Notes under the pieces: generated by a model
The model's input: the letters and a program-made list of their open reading frames with translations, nothing else
Told to the model about the DNA's origin: nothing
Databases searched by the model: none
Part shown: positions 1-9,358 of the stretch, one piece after another
How the letters are laid out: each line of letters opens with the position of its first letter
How positions within the stretch are numbered: the first letter of the stretch is position 1
Assembly (NCBI RefSeq): GCF_013393945.1
Contig: NZ_CP040297.1
Location: 4,434,001 to 4,498,000 of the forward strand
Length of the DNA stretch: 64,000 bases
Direction of reading: 5' to 3'
Source of the DNA: Nostoc sp. TCL26-01
GTDB taxonomy: Bacteria; Cyanobacteriota; Cyanobacteriia; Cyanobacteriales; Nostocaceae
Translations under genes and position numbers: made by a program

Positions 1-43
1 TGCGTAAGTTCTACAATTGACCAATGACCAATGATCAAACAAC

Positions 44-1417
44 TCATTTCCCATGATGTGTGCCACCATACCACTTCAACAAAACTCGTGCTAGCTTCTG
101 GGGGTTATGACGGACAAAACCAGTCTCATCTTCGTATAAAACGTTAGCTAAGACAACTCTTCTGCCTAGTTGGGATACAGCTTCTCGATCGAAGAAAACA
201 GGATGGGAATTTTGTTGGGCATAGCGGATGAGTGATTGAGCCGAGGGAGATTTTTTGTGTACTAGTACAGCATCAAACAGTTGTCTTTGCCCACAAGCAT
301 TGTCAATAGCGCGGATGTGGTCAGCAACAGTATAGCCTTGAGTTTCCCCTGGTTGGGTCATGATATTGCAGACATAAATGCGGGGGGCTTGTGTTTCGGC
401 GATCGCATCAGCAATTTCTGTCACCAGTAAGTTAGGAATCAAACTAGTATAAAGACTACCAGGGCCAATAATAATGTAATCAGCTTCTTTAATCGCCTTA
501 ATCGCTGCTGGCAAAGCTGGAGGGTTGGCAGGAAAGCAGCCAATTTTCACAATTTTACCACCAGCCTTGGGAATGCTAGATTCACCCTCAATCCGGCGAC
601 CATCGGCTAAATCTGCCCAGAGACGCACATCACTCAACGTTGCAGGCAAAACCTGTCCTCGCACCGCCAACACCTTAGAACTAGCCGCCACAGCCTGTTC
701 CAAGTCACCAGTGATCTCACTCATCGCTGTTAAGAACAAATTGCCAAAACTATGGCCTGTCAATCCATCCCCAGCCCGAAAGCGATATTGAAATAATTCT
801 GTTAATAACTTTTCCTCATCTGCCAAAGCTGCTAAACAATTGCGAATATCTCCTGGTGGTAAAACACCAAACTCCTGACGCAATCGCCCAGAAGATCCAC
901 CATCATCAGCTACCGTCACGATCGCTGTAATATTAGCACTATAGGTTTTTAACCCTCTGAGTAATGTAGACAGTCCTGTACCGCCACCAATGACAACTAT
1001 TTTTGGCCCCCGATACAATCGACGATGGGCTAACAAGACATCAATTAATTCTTCTTCCGCATCTGCTGGTCTTAGTACCTGAGTGATGGAACCGACGGTG
1101 CGCGTCTGTCCCCACAAAAGTAACAACAGACCACCCAAAATCACTAAAGGGCCGCTGATATAGTTGGGTAAAATGTTGGCTATGGCTCCTAAAAAACCCC
1201 TAATCAACTCCAACATCCAAAAAATTGGGGTCAGCTTTACCCAAATAGCTAACCCCAGAATGGCCAAAAGCACACCCCCAACACTAATCAATAACCAACG
1301 TTTAATCGATAGTCCAGGGGATAACCATTTGAACCACTGGTTCACCCGATAGGAAGTTCGACTGCGGGACTGTTGTTGCAGCGCGTGGAGTGCTTGTCTG
1401 AGAAACCCGATTGACAT
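44..1417 (-). CDS. YvcK/CofD-like family protein with N-terminal membrane anchor
   Basis: The protein has about 457 residues. The C-terminal two thirds carry the family motifs: a glycine-rich GGGTGLSTLL, then VADDGGSSGRLR and PPGDIRNCL. YvcK proteins influence carbon metabolism and cell-wall growth, while CofD homologues transfer phospholactate; the cyanobacterial role is not settled. Two hydrophobic stretches near residues 41-62 and 91-110 predict a membrane anchor that the short Bacillus YvcK lacks. An upstream TTG at 1441 would add eight residues; I chose the ATG at 1417. It is divergent from ruvC across about 170 bp. Family membership is confident; the reaction is not known. Confidence 0.88.
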   Translation of the reverse strand: MSIGFLRQALHALQQQSRSRTSYRVNQWFKWLSPGLSIKRWLLISVGGVLLAILGLAIWVKLTPIFWMLELIRGFLGAIANILPNYISGPLVILGGLLLLLWGQTRTVGSITQVLRPADAEEELIDVLLAHRRLYRGPKIVVIGGGTGLSTLLRGLKTYSANITAIVTVADDGGSSGRLRQEFGVLPPGDIRNCLAALADEEKLLTELFQYRFRAGDGLTGHSFGNLFLTAMSEITGDLEQAVAASSKVLAVRGQVLPATLSDVRLWADLADGRRIEGESSIPKAGGKIVKIGCFPANPPALPAAIKAIKEADYIIIGPGSLYTSLIPNLLVTEIADAIAETQAPRIYVCNIMTQPGETQGYTVADHIRAIDNACGQRQLFDAVLVHKKSPSAQSLIRYAQQNSHPVFFDREAVSQLGRRVVLANVLYEDETGFVRHNPQKLARVLLKWYGGTHHGK

Positions 1418-1590
1418 ACCTGATTTGGAGCCGTGGTACAAACAATAAATAACAGAAAACGTACACTAACTGGTTTTAACACCAAGCATGAAGTTATGGA
1501 ATCAAGAATTCCATCTAGACTAGAAGCAAGTCATCAAATTTGCCAGTGTTATCTAAAAAACTATAACTTGGCTTGGTAAACGAGAATTTA

Positions 1591-2082
1591 ATGGAAAAAC
1601 GAATTTTAGGATTAGATCCCGGACTCGCAATTCTAGGCTTTGGGGCAATTACTTACAAAACCAGCCCCACCCAAATACAGGGTACAACAGTAAATACCTT
1701 GGATTTTGGAGTGATCAGCACCTCAGCAGATATGGAAGTAGGACAACGGTTGTGTATTTTGTTCGATGACTTGCACACCCTGATTGACAATATACAACCA
1801 GATTTGGTTGCAATTGAAAAACTCTTCTTCTATCGTATGTCAAGTACTATCCTTGTGGCACAAGCTAGAGGTGTACTTATGTTAGTCTTGGCACAGCACA
1901 ATTTACCCTATGTGGAATTCACCCCAGCTCAAATTAAACAAGCTTTAACAGGTTACGGTAATGCTGATAAAGCAGAAGTGCAAGAGGCGGTAGCACGAGA
2001 GTTAGATTTAGAGCAAATTCCTAAACCAGACGATGCGGCTGATGCTTTGGCTGTAGCTTTGGCAGCCTCGTTTCAGTTATAG
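1591..2082 (+). CDS. ruvC: Crossover junction endodeoxyribonuclease RuvC
   Basis: RuvC resolves Holliday junctions together with RuvAB during recombination and repair. The 163 residues match the usual RuvC length. Acidic catalytic residues are visible: Asp9 in GLDPG, Glu76 in VAIEKLFF, and the C-terminal cluster Asp147, Asp148 and Asp151 in DDAADALA. The reading frame extends upstream to a TTG at 1573, but the ATG at 1591 places GLDPG where it lies in known RuvC proteins. It is followed by a dispersed repeat rather than another gene of the pathway. Confidence 0.93.
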   Translation: MEKRILGLDPGLAILGFGAITYKTSPTQIQGTTVNTLDFGVISTSADMEVGQRLCILFDDLHTLIDNIQPDLVAIEKLFFYRMSSTILVAQARGVLMLVLAQHNLPYVEFTPAQIKQALTGYGNADKAEVQEAVARELDLEQIPKPDDAADALAVALAASFQL

Positions 2083-2091
2083 GTCAATAAG

Positions 2092-2313
2092 GTTCAGTTA
2101 GCGTTAAAAACCTTAAATTGTGTAGGTTGGGTTGAGCCATAGCGTTAACCTAACACTTTAGAAAATATTGGGTTGTGTTCCTCTAGTGGCGTGGCAAGCT
2201 TTAAATGTGGCGATAGATTTTTATTTTTGTAGGGTGCGTTAACGAAGTAACGCACCGTCTTAATCTCATTGGCGGTGCGTTGCTTTAGAAAATATTGGGT
2301 TTCGTTCCTCTAG
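2092..2313. repeat. Composite dispersed repeats between ruvC and the receiver operon
   Basis: Bases 2092-2135 match the reverse complement of 53634-53677 at all 44 positions. A hairpin with 9-bp stems lies at 2233-2256 (GGTGCGTTA with TAACGCACC). A direct repeat of about 30 bp occurs at 2157-2186 and 2284-2313 with only a few mismatches. The second copy overlaps the stop codon of the gene ending at 2310. The hairpin family recurs at 56959-56994. Confidence 0.8.
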
Positions 2314-3416
2314 CTTCTAGCCTCTTTTTTTATTTTGTAAAGAACAATACCTAATTCAAACCCAGGCTGATAACCTCCATACTCTTGTTCATACGGAAGT
2401 AACTTGTCGGCACGACCTACATTGACTTTACTTAATAGGTCACGTAATCTGCTTATGGCTACTTTCAGAGGAGAATTTTGGTTGCTGCTACCTTCTAGTT
2501 GCACTCCAGTACGCAAACGCAATCTACCATCTGTATCATGACCAAAGGCAAAATCTTTCACAGCTAAAGGATCATTTTTAGGAATGTTATCTACTTGCCT
2601 TTTTAATTTACGTCGTGAACAATGATAATCTTGCTCACGAATAATTACTTCATGTTGCAGTACCGTTTTTTTTGCCAAAAAAGCTAATATTTTGAAAGCA
2701 CTTGAGCTAGTTTTAATCTCCTTGATCTGGTCAAGTTTTTTAGAACCACGCATTTCTAATAGTACAGATTTCTCCTCAGCCGCGTTCCACAATTCATCCA
2801 GTGTTTTTTGTTTTTGTTTGACTATTTTTAAGTACGCAGCTATAGGCAAATATTGCTTTTTAGCCATTTTCAACTCTTCAGCTACAACTTCATATACAGC
2901 ACTTTGTACCCCTAAACCAATTAAAACTTTTGGTATAGTGATAGTAGCTTTTTCCGAAGAGTCAGGCTGTTTAAGTAAGTCTATGAGCCAGCCATAAGAA
3001 CTCTCAAGATCGTCATCGATATCTGATTTGTGGATGATATCAATAACCCCTTTTTGTCGCCGTAGCTTTGCTGTTTCTTGTCTAAATAGTTGGTTATCAC
3101 CATGAGAACGGGAAACCGGCGCTGCTGTCACCACGATAATTTTCATATCAGGGCGTTGAGTGCTAATTTCTCTAATAACACCCTTTCCTTGCCATCGCTG
3201 AAGTTCCCGTTGCTCCTCGGCTACAGGAACAGGAGGGACATAAAGGATCTCATCAATTAGTGCAAACTTAATAGATGAGTTAGTCTTTGCTATTTTGATA
3301 GCATCTGTAGCATCTTGAGTCGAATGACAGCGAAAACCTGCTTGTTGTAAACGCCGTTCATGCAGTGCTAGCCAACGTTCATCATCATCTAATACTAAAA
3401 TAGCTGAATCAATCAC
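2310..3416 (-). CDS. Response-regulator-like protein: receiver domain plus winged-helix-like C-terminus
   Basis: This is the last gene of a four-gene minus-strand operon, 12 bp after its neighbour. Residues 3-145 form a receiver domain with the expected active-site set: acidic Asp10-Asp12, phosphoacceptor candidate Asp55 in ALIDEIL, Thr97 in VVTAAP and Lys130 in IIHKSD. An insertion of about 20 residues follows Asp55, which is unusual. The C-terminal 120 residues contain VAISRLRDLL and EYGGYQPGF, which resemble the recognition helix and final hairpin of OmpR-type winged helices, so DNA binding is likely but inferred. The stop codon lies inside a dispersed repeat. The N-terminus is clearly related to the protein at 9359-10309. 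Confidence 0.75.
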   Translation of the reverse strand: MIDSAILVLDDDERWLALHERRLQQAGFRCHSTQDATDAIKIAKTNSSIKFALIDEILYVPPVPVAEEQRELQRWQGKGVIREISTQRPDMKIIVVTAAPVSRSHGDNQLFRQETAKLRRQKGVIDIIHKSDIDDDLESSYGWLIDLLKQPDSSEKATITIPKVLIGLGVQSAVYEVVAEELKMAKKQYLPIAAYLKIVKQKQKTLDELWNAAEEKSVLLEMRGSKKLDQIKEIKTSSSAFKILAFLAKKTVLQHEVIIREQDYHCSRRKLKRQVDNIPKNDPLAVKDFAFGHDTDGRLRLRTGVQLEGSSNQNSPLKVAISRLRDLLSKVNVGRADKLLPYEQEYGGYQPGFELGIVLYKIKKEARS

Positions 3417-3428
3417 ACTCTCACCCTT

Positions 3429-4934
3429 TTAATAAGAAGAAATAAATTTTTCCCCAGTAGCCTGCAATAAATCTTGCAAATGATTGAATGCTGTCTCCAG
3501 TTTATTTATCGCTTGATATCTTTGTTCATGATCCTGAATACTAATATTGTTGAGTGCTGTTTGCAAGTGCTGTTGTAATTGTTTATTTTCATCTCCAATC
3601 TTCACAACTGTATGACAAGCTACACGAGCATCTGCTCGCCATTGTTCAATAGCTTGTTCTATCTCTTTGATTCTCATTGCATCTTCATGAGGTAACTTCT
3701 TCAGATGTTTAATATTCTCCAGACATGATGTTATTTGCATATTCCTCATTTTCTGCACAGCTTTTAATTCTTTTTGTAGGAATTGCAAGTTTTCTGGTTC
3801 TAGAGGTACTAGCTTGGCTAGCTGATTGAGCAAGAGAGGAAGTGCTGTGTGAGTATCAAAACAATCATGAGAACCTTCTCCAAAGCGCAAAACTCTATAC
3901 TGCTGCTTTAAGAGCGAAAAAGGAGTGGAACTTAACACTAAAACAGCACCACTAAAGCCTTCTAATCTCAGTTTTGGTATGTGTGACAACTGGCTTTCTG
4001 TGATGACGATAACAGATTTTTTATTAGTCTTACGATGATGTCGATATTTATTTTCATCAATCAAGAAAATGGGAATTCGTAGCAAGGTAGACACTACCAT
4101 AGCTGTAGCGGTACTTGTGCGGCTACCTTTAATTGCTAGGATGGAATTAAACTGCACTGGAATGGGAAGTGAAGATAAATCTATAGGTTGTAAACATGGC
4201 TGAGGACTGAGAATTTGATGGGCTGCTTTAACTATATCTGGAGTGATGGGTTTTACAGAATTGATTAATAAACAAATATGCTTGATTAAAGTAATAATCT
4301 CTTGTTTATCATGGTTATTTCTCCTGGTTATTTGCCACTCACTATCTAATGCACTCATTAGGCGATCGCCTTGATTTTGGTTATACTCATAAATCCCTAA
4401 ACCTTGTAGCCACCATGATGAATCCCATACTTTTGGTTGCTGTAAATAGACTGTTAAATAAGCCTGACAAAGTAGTGATATGGCTGGCAATAATTCTAAA
4501 GTTTGGCAGCATATAACAGGTAAACTTAAATATTTTCCTGTTATATAATTAGCTATCTCTTGAATATCTTTTGATTTAATCGCAAAATCAGGTGCTGTTT
4601 GCCGTAATATCGGCAGTATCCCTTCTTGGACTTCAGGCGTACCAGGCGTATTGAACTCAAAAATATATTGAGATTTCACAGGACAATTACGCCAAAGCAG
4701 ATGATCACTAGAGTGAAAAAATATTGCATCTACGGACTGAGGCAATTTACTCTCCGGGATAATTACGCCCTCTGTATCACTATGATTAAATTTTCGATAA
4801 TCACTGTTGGAAGCAATCACATATACTTCATGAAAGTTATTTAACAAAATCTCTGCCCAGAGAGAACTTCTATTATCTCTGCAAATTACACAAGCAGTTA
4901 GGGGAGGCTGATCTAAAGATATATTATTCATCAT
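3429..4934 (-). CDS. Unrecognised protein with two degenerate receiver-like regions and a C-terminal coiled coil
   Basis: I do not recognise this 501-residue protein as a named family. Residues 12-125 alternate strands and helices like a receiver (TACVICRDN, then HEVYVIAS, then VDAIFFHSSD) but lack a clean phosphoacceptor. Residues 262-376 look like a second receiver-like fold, ending in GAVLVLSSTP and a stretch resembling the last helix of receivers. Residues 380-495 are Lys/Glu/Gln-rich and probably helical or coiled coil. It lies 20 bp after its upstream neighbour and 12 bp before the next gene, so co-transcription is likely. The receiver comparison is by eye and needs structural confirmation. 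Confidence 0.6.
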   Translation of the reverse strand: MMNNISLDQPPLTACVICRDNRSSLWAEILLNNFHEVYVIASNSDYRKFNHSDTEGVIIPESKLPQSVDAIFFHSSDHLLWRNCPVKSQYIFEFNTPGTPEVQEGILPILRQTAPDFAIKSKDIQEIANYITGKYLSLPVICCQTLELLPAISLLCQAYLTVYLQQPKVWDSSWWLQGLGIYEYNQNQGDRLMSALDSEWQITRRNNHDKQEIITLIKHICLLINSVKPITPDIVKAAHQILSPQPCLQPIDLSSLPIPVQFNSILAIKGSRTSTATAMVVSTLLRIPIFLIDENKYRHHRKTNKKSVIVITESQLSHIPKLRLEGFSGAVLVLSSTPFSLLKQQYRVLRFGEGSHDCFDTHTALPLLLNQLAKLVPLEPENLQFLQKELKAVQKMRNMQITSCLENIKHLKKLPHEDAMRIKEIEQAIEQWRADARVACHTVVKIGDENKQLQQHLQTALNNISIQDHEQRYQAINKLETAFNHLQDLLQATGEKFISSY

Positions 4935-4954
4935 CTATTCATGGTAATTTCTGT

Positions 4955-6334
4955 TTACTTTGTAGAAGCAATTACTAATGTGTCTGCTTCCATATAGATA
5001 GTACCTGGACCCATAAACCCACTCTCACTAATTGCTATTTGACGCAATAAATTACAAAAAGCATTTCTAGTATTTTGAGCAAATTGATAAGTATCTATGG
5101 TCGGCTGATTAAGAATTCCCTTGATACTCTGAGCCAGACTTTCTGAGCGATCTGATGAGGGTTTTTGAGCATTCCAGTTAAGCTGAATTCTGAGAACTTT
5201 ACCTGCTTTATAAAAGCATACATTCCGTACTAAAGAATTTCCGGATGAATGTTCTTGATAATCATTTTGCTTGCGGGGTGTAAATAAACAAAAGAACAGA
5301 TCATAGAGTGCGATCGCTGATTTGCGTGCAGTTTCTTGATCCTGTAAAGCAAAAACTGGGCTACTAGTTTGTGAGCAATGACTCCAAGCATCAGCATCTT
5401 GTGTAAATACATCTATATTTCCATATACTTTCTGATGAGCCATCAAGGCTATTAAATAAGCAGCACCAACAGAAATATTGCGCTTGGCATTAATATTTGT
5501 TTGTCCACAGAAAAAAGCTCCCGCCAGACACTTTAAAGACTCATGAATATTATTAGCTGATTCTTCAATTTCCCACCAAACATTAGGTATATTTAGTTGT
5601 AAAGCCTGTCCAATTTTTCTTTTATATTCCTTAGCTTGATAATCACTACTCTCATCATCATCATTTTCTGCTTTAAATAAGAACTTTCTCACTTCGGCAA
5701 AGTCATGCTTCACCAGAGTTGTTCTTTCATCATTTAAAAACCATCTATCAGAGTAACGCCACAGTTGAGAAAGTGGGTGTTCTTCAATATCTAACCAATG
5801 TAAAAGCTCTTGCGGTAGCAGCTTATGATCTTCTTTATGCTCATGAATTGAGGTTTTGCGGAAACACTCTAGATTATGAGGATTGCGTAAGTCTCCACCA
5901 CCTATACTTAAATGAGCAATTTTTTCAGCTTGTAATGGTTGATGTTCATACCAATAATCAACAACTTCTAAACCATGTGCTTTGCTTTCCTGCATATCTT
6001 GACCATGAAAATAATCTACTAATAAATAGAGTTTGTAGTGTTGAGTATCTAATTCAATAACCCAAGATTTTATAGTATTGATAATTAATTGAATGTCTTC
6101 AGGTTCAGTCGATTGAGGCAAATCAAAAAAACCAATCGCTAGTGTATCATCATAACGGCTAAGTTTATCAAAAATAACTTTTAAACCATAGCCGTGTGCA
6201 TTAGGCGGTTGATCATATTTCACTAATCTAAAGCAGTCATCGATAACAACTATTACTTTTTGTCCTTGATCTTGCTTCCAGACATATCCCACACATCTTT
6301 TATCTTGACTAAAATACTCAATTAGCTTTAACAT
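4955..6334 (-). CDS. Unrecognised protein with N-terminal receiver-like domain
   Basis: This 459-residue protein is the second gene of the operon, 9 bp after the 706-residue gene. Residues 26-165 resemble a receiver: KVIVVIDD with acidic Asp32-Asp33, then KLYLLVDYFHG with Asp107 at the phosphoacceptor position, then AHLSIGGG. No conserved Lys is evident, so it may be inactive or altered. Residues 200-459 are mainly helical with no motif I can name. The tight spacing suggests a stoichiometric complex with its neighbours. Function is unknown. Confidence 0.6.
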   Translation of the reverse strand: MLKLIEYFSQDKRCVGYVWKQDQGQKVIVVIDDCFRLVKYDQPPNAHGYGLKVIFDKLSRYDDTLAIGFFDLPQSTEPEDIQLIINTIKSWVIELDTQHYKLYLLVDYFHGQDMQESKAHGLEVVDYWYEHQPLQAEKIAHLSIGGGDLRNPHNLECFRKTSIHEHKEDHKLLPQELLHWLDIEEHPLSQLWRYSDRWFLNDERTTLVKHDFAEVRKFLFKAENDDDESSDYQAKEYKRKIGQALQLNIPNVWWEIEESANNIHESLKCLAGAFFCGQTNINAKRNISVGAAYLIALMAHQKVYGNIDVFTQDADAWSHCSQTSSPVFALQDQETARKSAIALYDLFFCLFTPRKQNDYQEHSSGNSLVRNVCFYKAGKVLRIQLNWNAQKPSSDRSESLAQSIKGILNQPTIDTYQFAQNTRNAFCNLLRQIAISESGFMGPGTIYMEADTLVIASTK

Positions 6335-6343
6335 AAATAAAGA

Positions 6344-8464
6344 TTATTTTTTACTGATTACTGTATACCAAAAATCATTTTCTATATCTAATATTTTGAT
6401 ATTAAAAATGCCTTGCATTCGTTTATTTATAAATTCAAAAAACTGGCTATCATGTAGGTCTTTATTTTGGAATGACTTAATTATTTTGCAATTTTTAATT
6501 ATTACTTGGTTATGACTCACCTGTATACATAGATATGGACTTGATTGACCAGCACATTTAGCCCGAAAGGCGTGATACGCTGCTTGCCAAAAGCAATGAT
6601 GAAAACAAATAGCAAATCCTCGCCATCTCAGCCATTCTGGGTAATCTCTATCCAACCACTCAATAGCTTCCTCCAAAGGTTTTTCTAAAATCTCATGACT
6701 AAATACAGTTACTGCTTCTAACTTTCCTGATATTTCTAAAGCTCGATCAACTGTTTTTATATCATATTGTTGCGTTTGCTCATCAGTTCTTTCTTTTGAT
6801 GTCCGAGTATAAGTAGCACGTCTTAAGGCATGACGTAGACTAATATTAATCAACTCATGAAAAACTTGTTTATTGGTGAAAGCTTCCCACTCAGGAAAAT
6901 CAGGTTCTGGCTCTTCAGAAATATTTTTAGATACTTTGAGGTCAGAATTACCCCAAATATCTATGAGAGATTTTAGTTGCCAAAGAGATGATTCCGTGCT
7001 TAATTTAAGTGAAGTTCTGGCTGGATCATCCCAAACTTCAGCCACTAAGCCGGCAGATTGATGTGCTACTTGTTTAGTTATTTCTTCTCTAGAAACCATC
7101 TGAATTTCTTTAGCTTTTTGCATCTTTTGCTGTAGTTCTTCATATAACTTAGGAATATCAATTCCTACTATTTTTTTGCTGACATCTAATTCTTCGTGAA
7201 TTAAATCTTTATGTTTTTCTGTTAACCAGCAAGGAGCATAAATATCAACCCCATGATTAGAATAAACTAACATCTCATTAGTCGTAGATTTATTGGGCGG
7301 TTCCCCAGTTTTAGAAACGTTAAAGCACACAAAGTAATCTTTTACTGTTTCTAAAAATAAATCACTCAACTCTAACTGACTATTTAAATTAGATTGGACT
7401 TTCGATAACGCATCAAACTTCAAAGAAAATTTCAATGTTTCTGAAACTTTTTGAATAACGTTGTATAGTTTAAAATATTTTTCTCTTTGAAAAATTTCTG
7501 GTTTATCTAAAAGCTGTGGATTTCTCATATTCACAGAATTGTCCCATTTAGCAAATAGATATGCCATGCCGACAAACCAGTAATTGTCAATGATGATGGG
7601 ATAATGAATCAGATAATCATCTGCCGTATATCTCTGGTCATCTTGGTAGTCCATTTTATGAATTAAAGACCTTTCTACGCAACCAAACCAAGATTGAGAA
7701 GGATCATCGTATAACCTCCGTGTCCAAATTTTGCCATTTCTCAGTTTACTCTTTTCAATTTCTATTAAATGTTTTAGACCTAAATTATTAGCCATTGTCA
7801 ATAAAAAATTTTTGGTGTTGCGTCGTTTATCGCAAATAAATAGCCCATCAATCATTTGCTGAAATTTACGTGAATCTACTTCATAATTTCCTAAAGAATA
7901 AAGATGACCTAATTTCCAAGCTTCATAAATAATAGCTGTAGCTCCAAAATTAGTAGGAATAAACTCTATTTCATACCTTTTAATTAATTTTGTAATGATC
8001 CGCTTGATTTCATCTAAGTCTGATTGTGAAAGAACTGCACCTATCTCTAAATTTTCTATTTTATTGTAAAAAATTTCATCTAGAATCTTCATGTCTTGGG
8101 CTAAATTTGAGACACCAAACTCATCAGACTCTGGGCTTTGCCACTTAACTGATTGCCAATCTAAATTGCGATATTGAGCATTAGCGTATAATCTTCTGAC
8201 ATCATCTAATAATGATTCTGGTTGAAAGGTGTTTAACAATCTGTCAGAAACATGAGGGTCAAATCTTCTTTTAATAACAGATTTACCATTTTCTTGATAT
8301 CTGTAATTAAACAAAATTTCACAAATTAAAAACTTAGGTTGATAATTGTTAATGGAATCACTCATTTGCATACATCTCGCGGCTTCAGCATCAGTCATAG
8401 AAAAAACTGCTAAAGATTCTTGTATACTTTCTACATAACTGACGAAATATGGGTTAGAAGTCAT
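6344..8464 (-). CDS. Unrecognised 706-residue protein with a possible degenerate histidine-kinase-like C-terminus
   Basis: First gene of the four-gene operon. Residues 1-450 match nothing I know. At 458-480 a helix with His468 (QVAHQSAGLVAEVW) is placed like a kinase dimerisation helix. Residues 612-704 have the order expected of a worn kinase ATPase domain: an N-box-like helix (HHCFWQAAYHAF), then a strand pair ending VIIKN, then a final helix and strand. The ATP-lid glycine motifs are missing, so kinase activity is doubtful. Association with three receiver-like genes supports the comparison, but it remains inference. The ATG at 8464 is the first in frame. Confidence 0.55.
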   Translation of the reverse strand: MTSNPYFVSYVESIQESLAVFSMTDAEAARCMQMSDSINNYQPKFLICEILFNYRYQENGKSVIKRRFDPHVSDRLLNTFQPESLLDDVRRLYANAQYRNLDWQSVKWQSPESDEFGVSNLAQDMKILDEIFYNKIENLEIGAVLSQSDLDEIKRIITKLIKRYEIEFIPTNFGATAIIYEAWKLGHLYSLGNYEVDSRKFQQMIDGLFICDKRRNTKNFLLTMANNLGLKHLIEIEKSKLRNGKIWTRRLYDDPSQSWFGCVERSLIHKMDYQDDQRYTADDYLIHYPIIIDNYWFVGMAYLFAKWDNSVNMRNPQLLDKPEIFQREKYFKLYNVIQKVSETLKFSLKFDALSKVQSNLNSQLELSDLFLETVKDYFVCFNVSKTGEPPNKSTTNEMLVYSNHGVDIYAPCWLTEKHKDLIHEELDVSKKIVGIDIPKLYEELQQKMQKAKEIQMVSREEITKQVAHQSAGLVAEVWDDPARTSLKLSTESSLWQLKSLIDIWGNSDLKVSKNISEEPEPDFPEWEAFTNKQVFHELINISLRHALRRATYTRTSKERTDEQTQQYDIKTVDRALEISGKLEAVTVFSHEILEKPLEEAIEWLDRDYPEWLRWRGFAICFHHCFWQAAYHAFRAKCAGQSSPYLCIQVSHNQVIIKNCKIIKSFQNKDLHDSQFFEFINKRMQGIFNIKILDIENDFWYTVISKK

Positions 8465-9358
8465 AATGTATTTAAATATACTCCTATTTTATAATTTTAT
8501 TTTCTCTGCAAAGTTAAAATTGTTGATTATGGTTGATAGCATTTTATATTTTAAAACAGTTGTTATATATTTAATAGGCTTTGTAAGTTTTTTAAAACCT
8601 AATTTCATAAGTATCTGCATATATAGTGATTTTCAGGTAAGTGAGGTACAGAAACAATGTTTTTCAACGCAGGGAGCACTGAGGAAAACGCGGAAGAGCG
8701 CGGAGATTACCCAATTTTATTTAACGATGTACTTAGTACCTCAGCAGATTAGGAAATGCTATATAGGACTAGTATTTAATTTTTTGCGTATTCTGCGCTA
8801 GGAGATAAAAACTCAAGACACATTTAATAAGCTCTTACCTATTGCTTATTTCCCGCCCAGACAAATAAGTCCATAAATTAAATCGGATTCTTATATAGTA
8901 AAATTAAATGTTATGTAATAATTAAGAGAAAATAAAATGTTTTTCTTGTTTAATTATATTAAAATTTAGTAAATTAGAGAAAGAGCGATCGCCTTTGCCT
9001 AGTGACATGATTGTATACTTGGACACTGCTTTAATCACCTCTAATTGAGAGACGAAAATTATGTAACAGTTATGCAAGTTACAACGAAAGCTATTTTGCG
9101 CCTTAAATGCTCTAGTGATGATGCTATCAGAGATGTAGGCGATCGCTCAAATAAATACTTGTAACCTAGTTACAAGCACTGAGTTGCTAATTCTGCCTCT
9201 GTAGTGTTGATATCAGCAACTTTCAGGAAATTCTGAGACATTAATCTCAAGAATGAATACTTGTAACTGCGGATTTCGTCAATTGTGGTAAGTGATGGGG
9301 TTTAGCACACTACCACAATTTAGACTATCCTCTAGGACAAGAATCTAACGTTCAGCAA
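8465..9358. other. AT-rich gene-free region upstream of the receiver operon
   Basis: About 890 bp with no convincing gene lie between the 333-residue receiver gene and the start of the operon. The region should contain the operon promoter on the minus strand. A frame at 8466-8801 exists but has no family features. Bases near 8650-8715 resemble a dispersed repeat rich in GCGGAGA-type words. Confidence 0.5.
9158..9176. promoter_or_regulatory. Perfect palindrome CTTGTAAC-N3-GTTACAAG, candidate operator
   Basis: Two perfect 8-bp arms flank a 3-bp centre. Half sites recur at 9078-9084 (GTTACAA) and 9260-9267 (CTTGTAAC), so three related sites occur within 190 bp upstream of the operon. A further GTTACAAA lies at 10413-10420 near the start of the paralogous gene. 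Binding by the winged-helix receiver protein is a guess. Confidence 0.4.

Noticed and set aside
8466..8801. Plus-strand frame of 111 codons upstream of the receiver operon
   Set aside because: AT-rich composition gives mostly Phe/Leu/Ile residues, the second half is repeat text, and no family features are visible.
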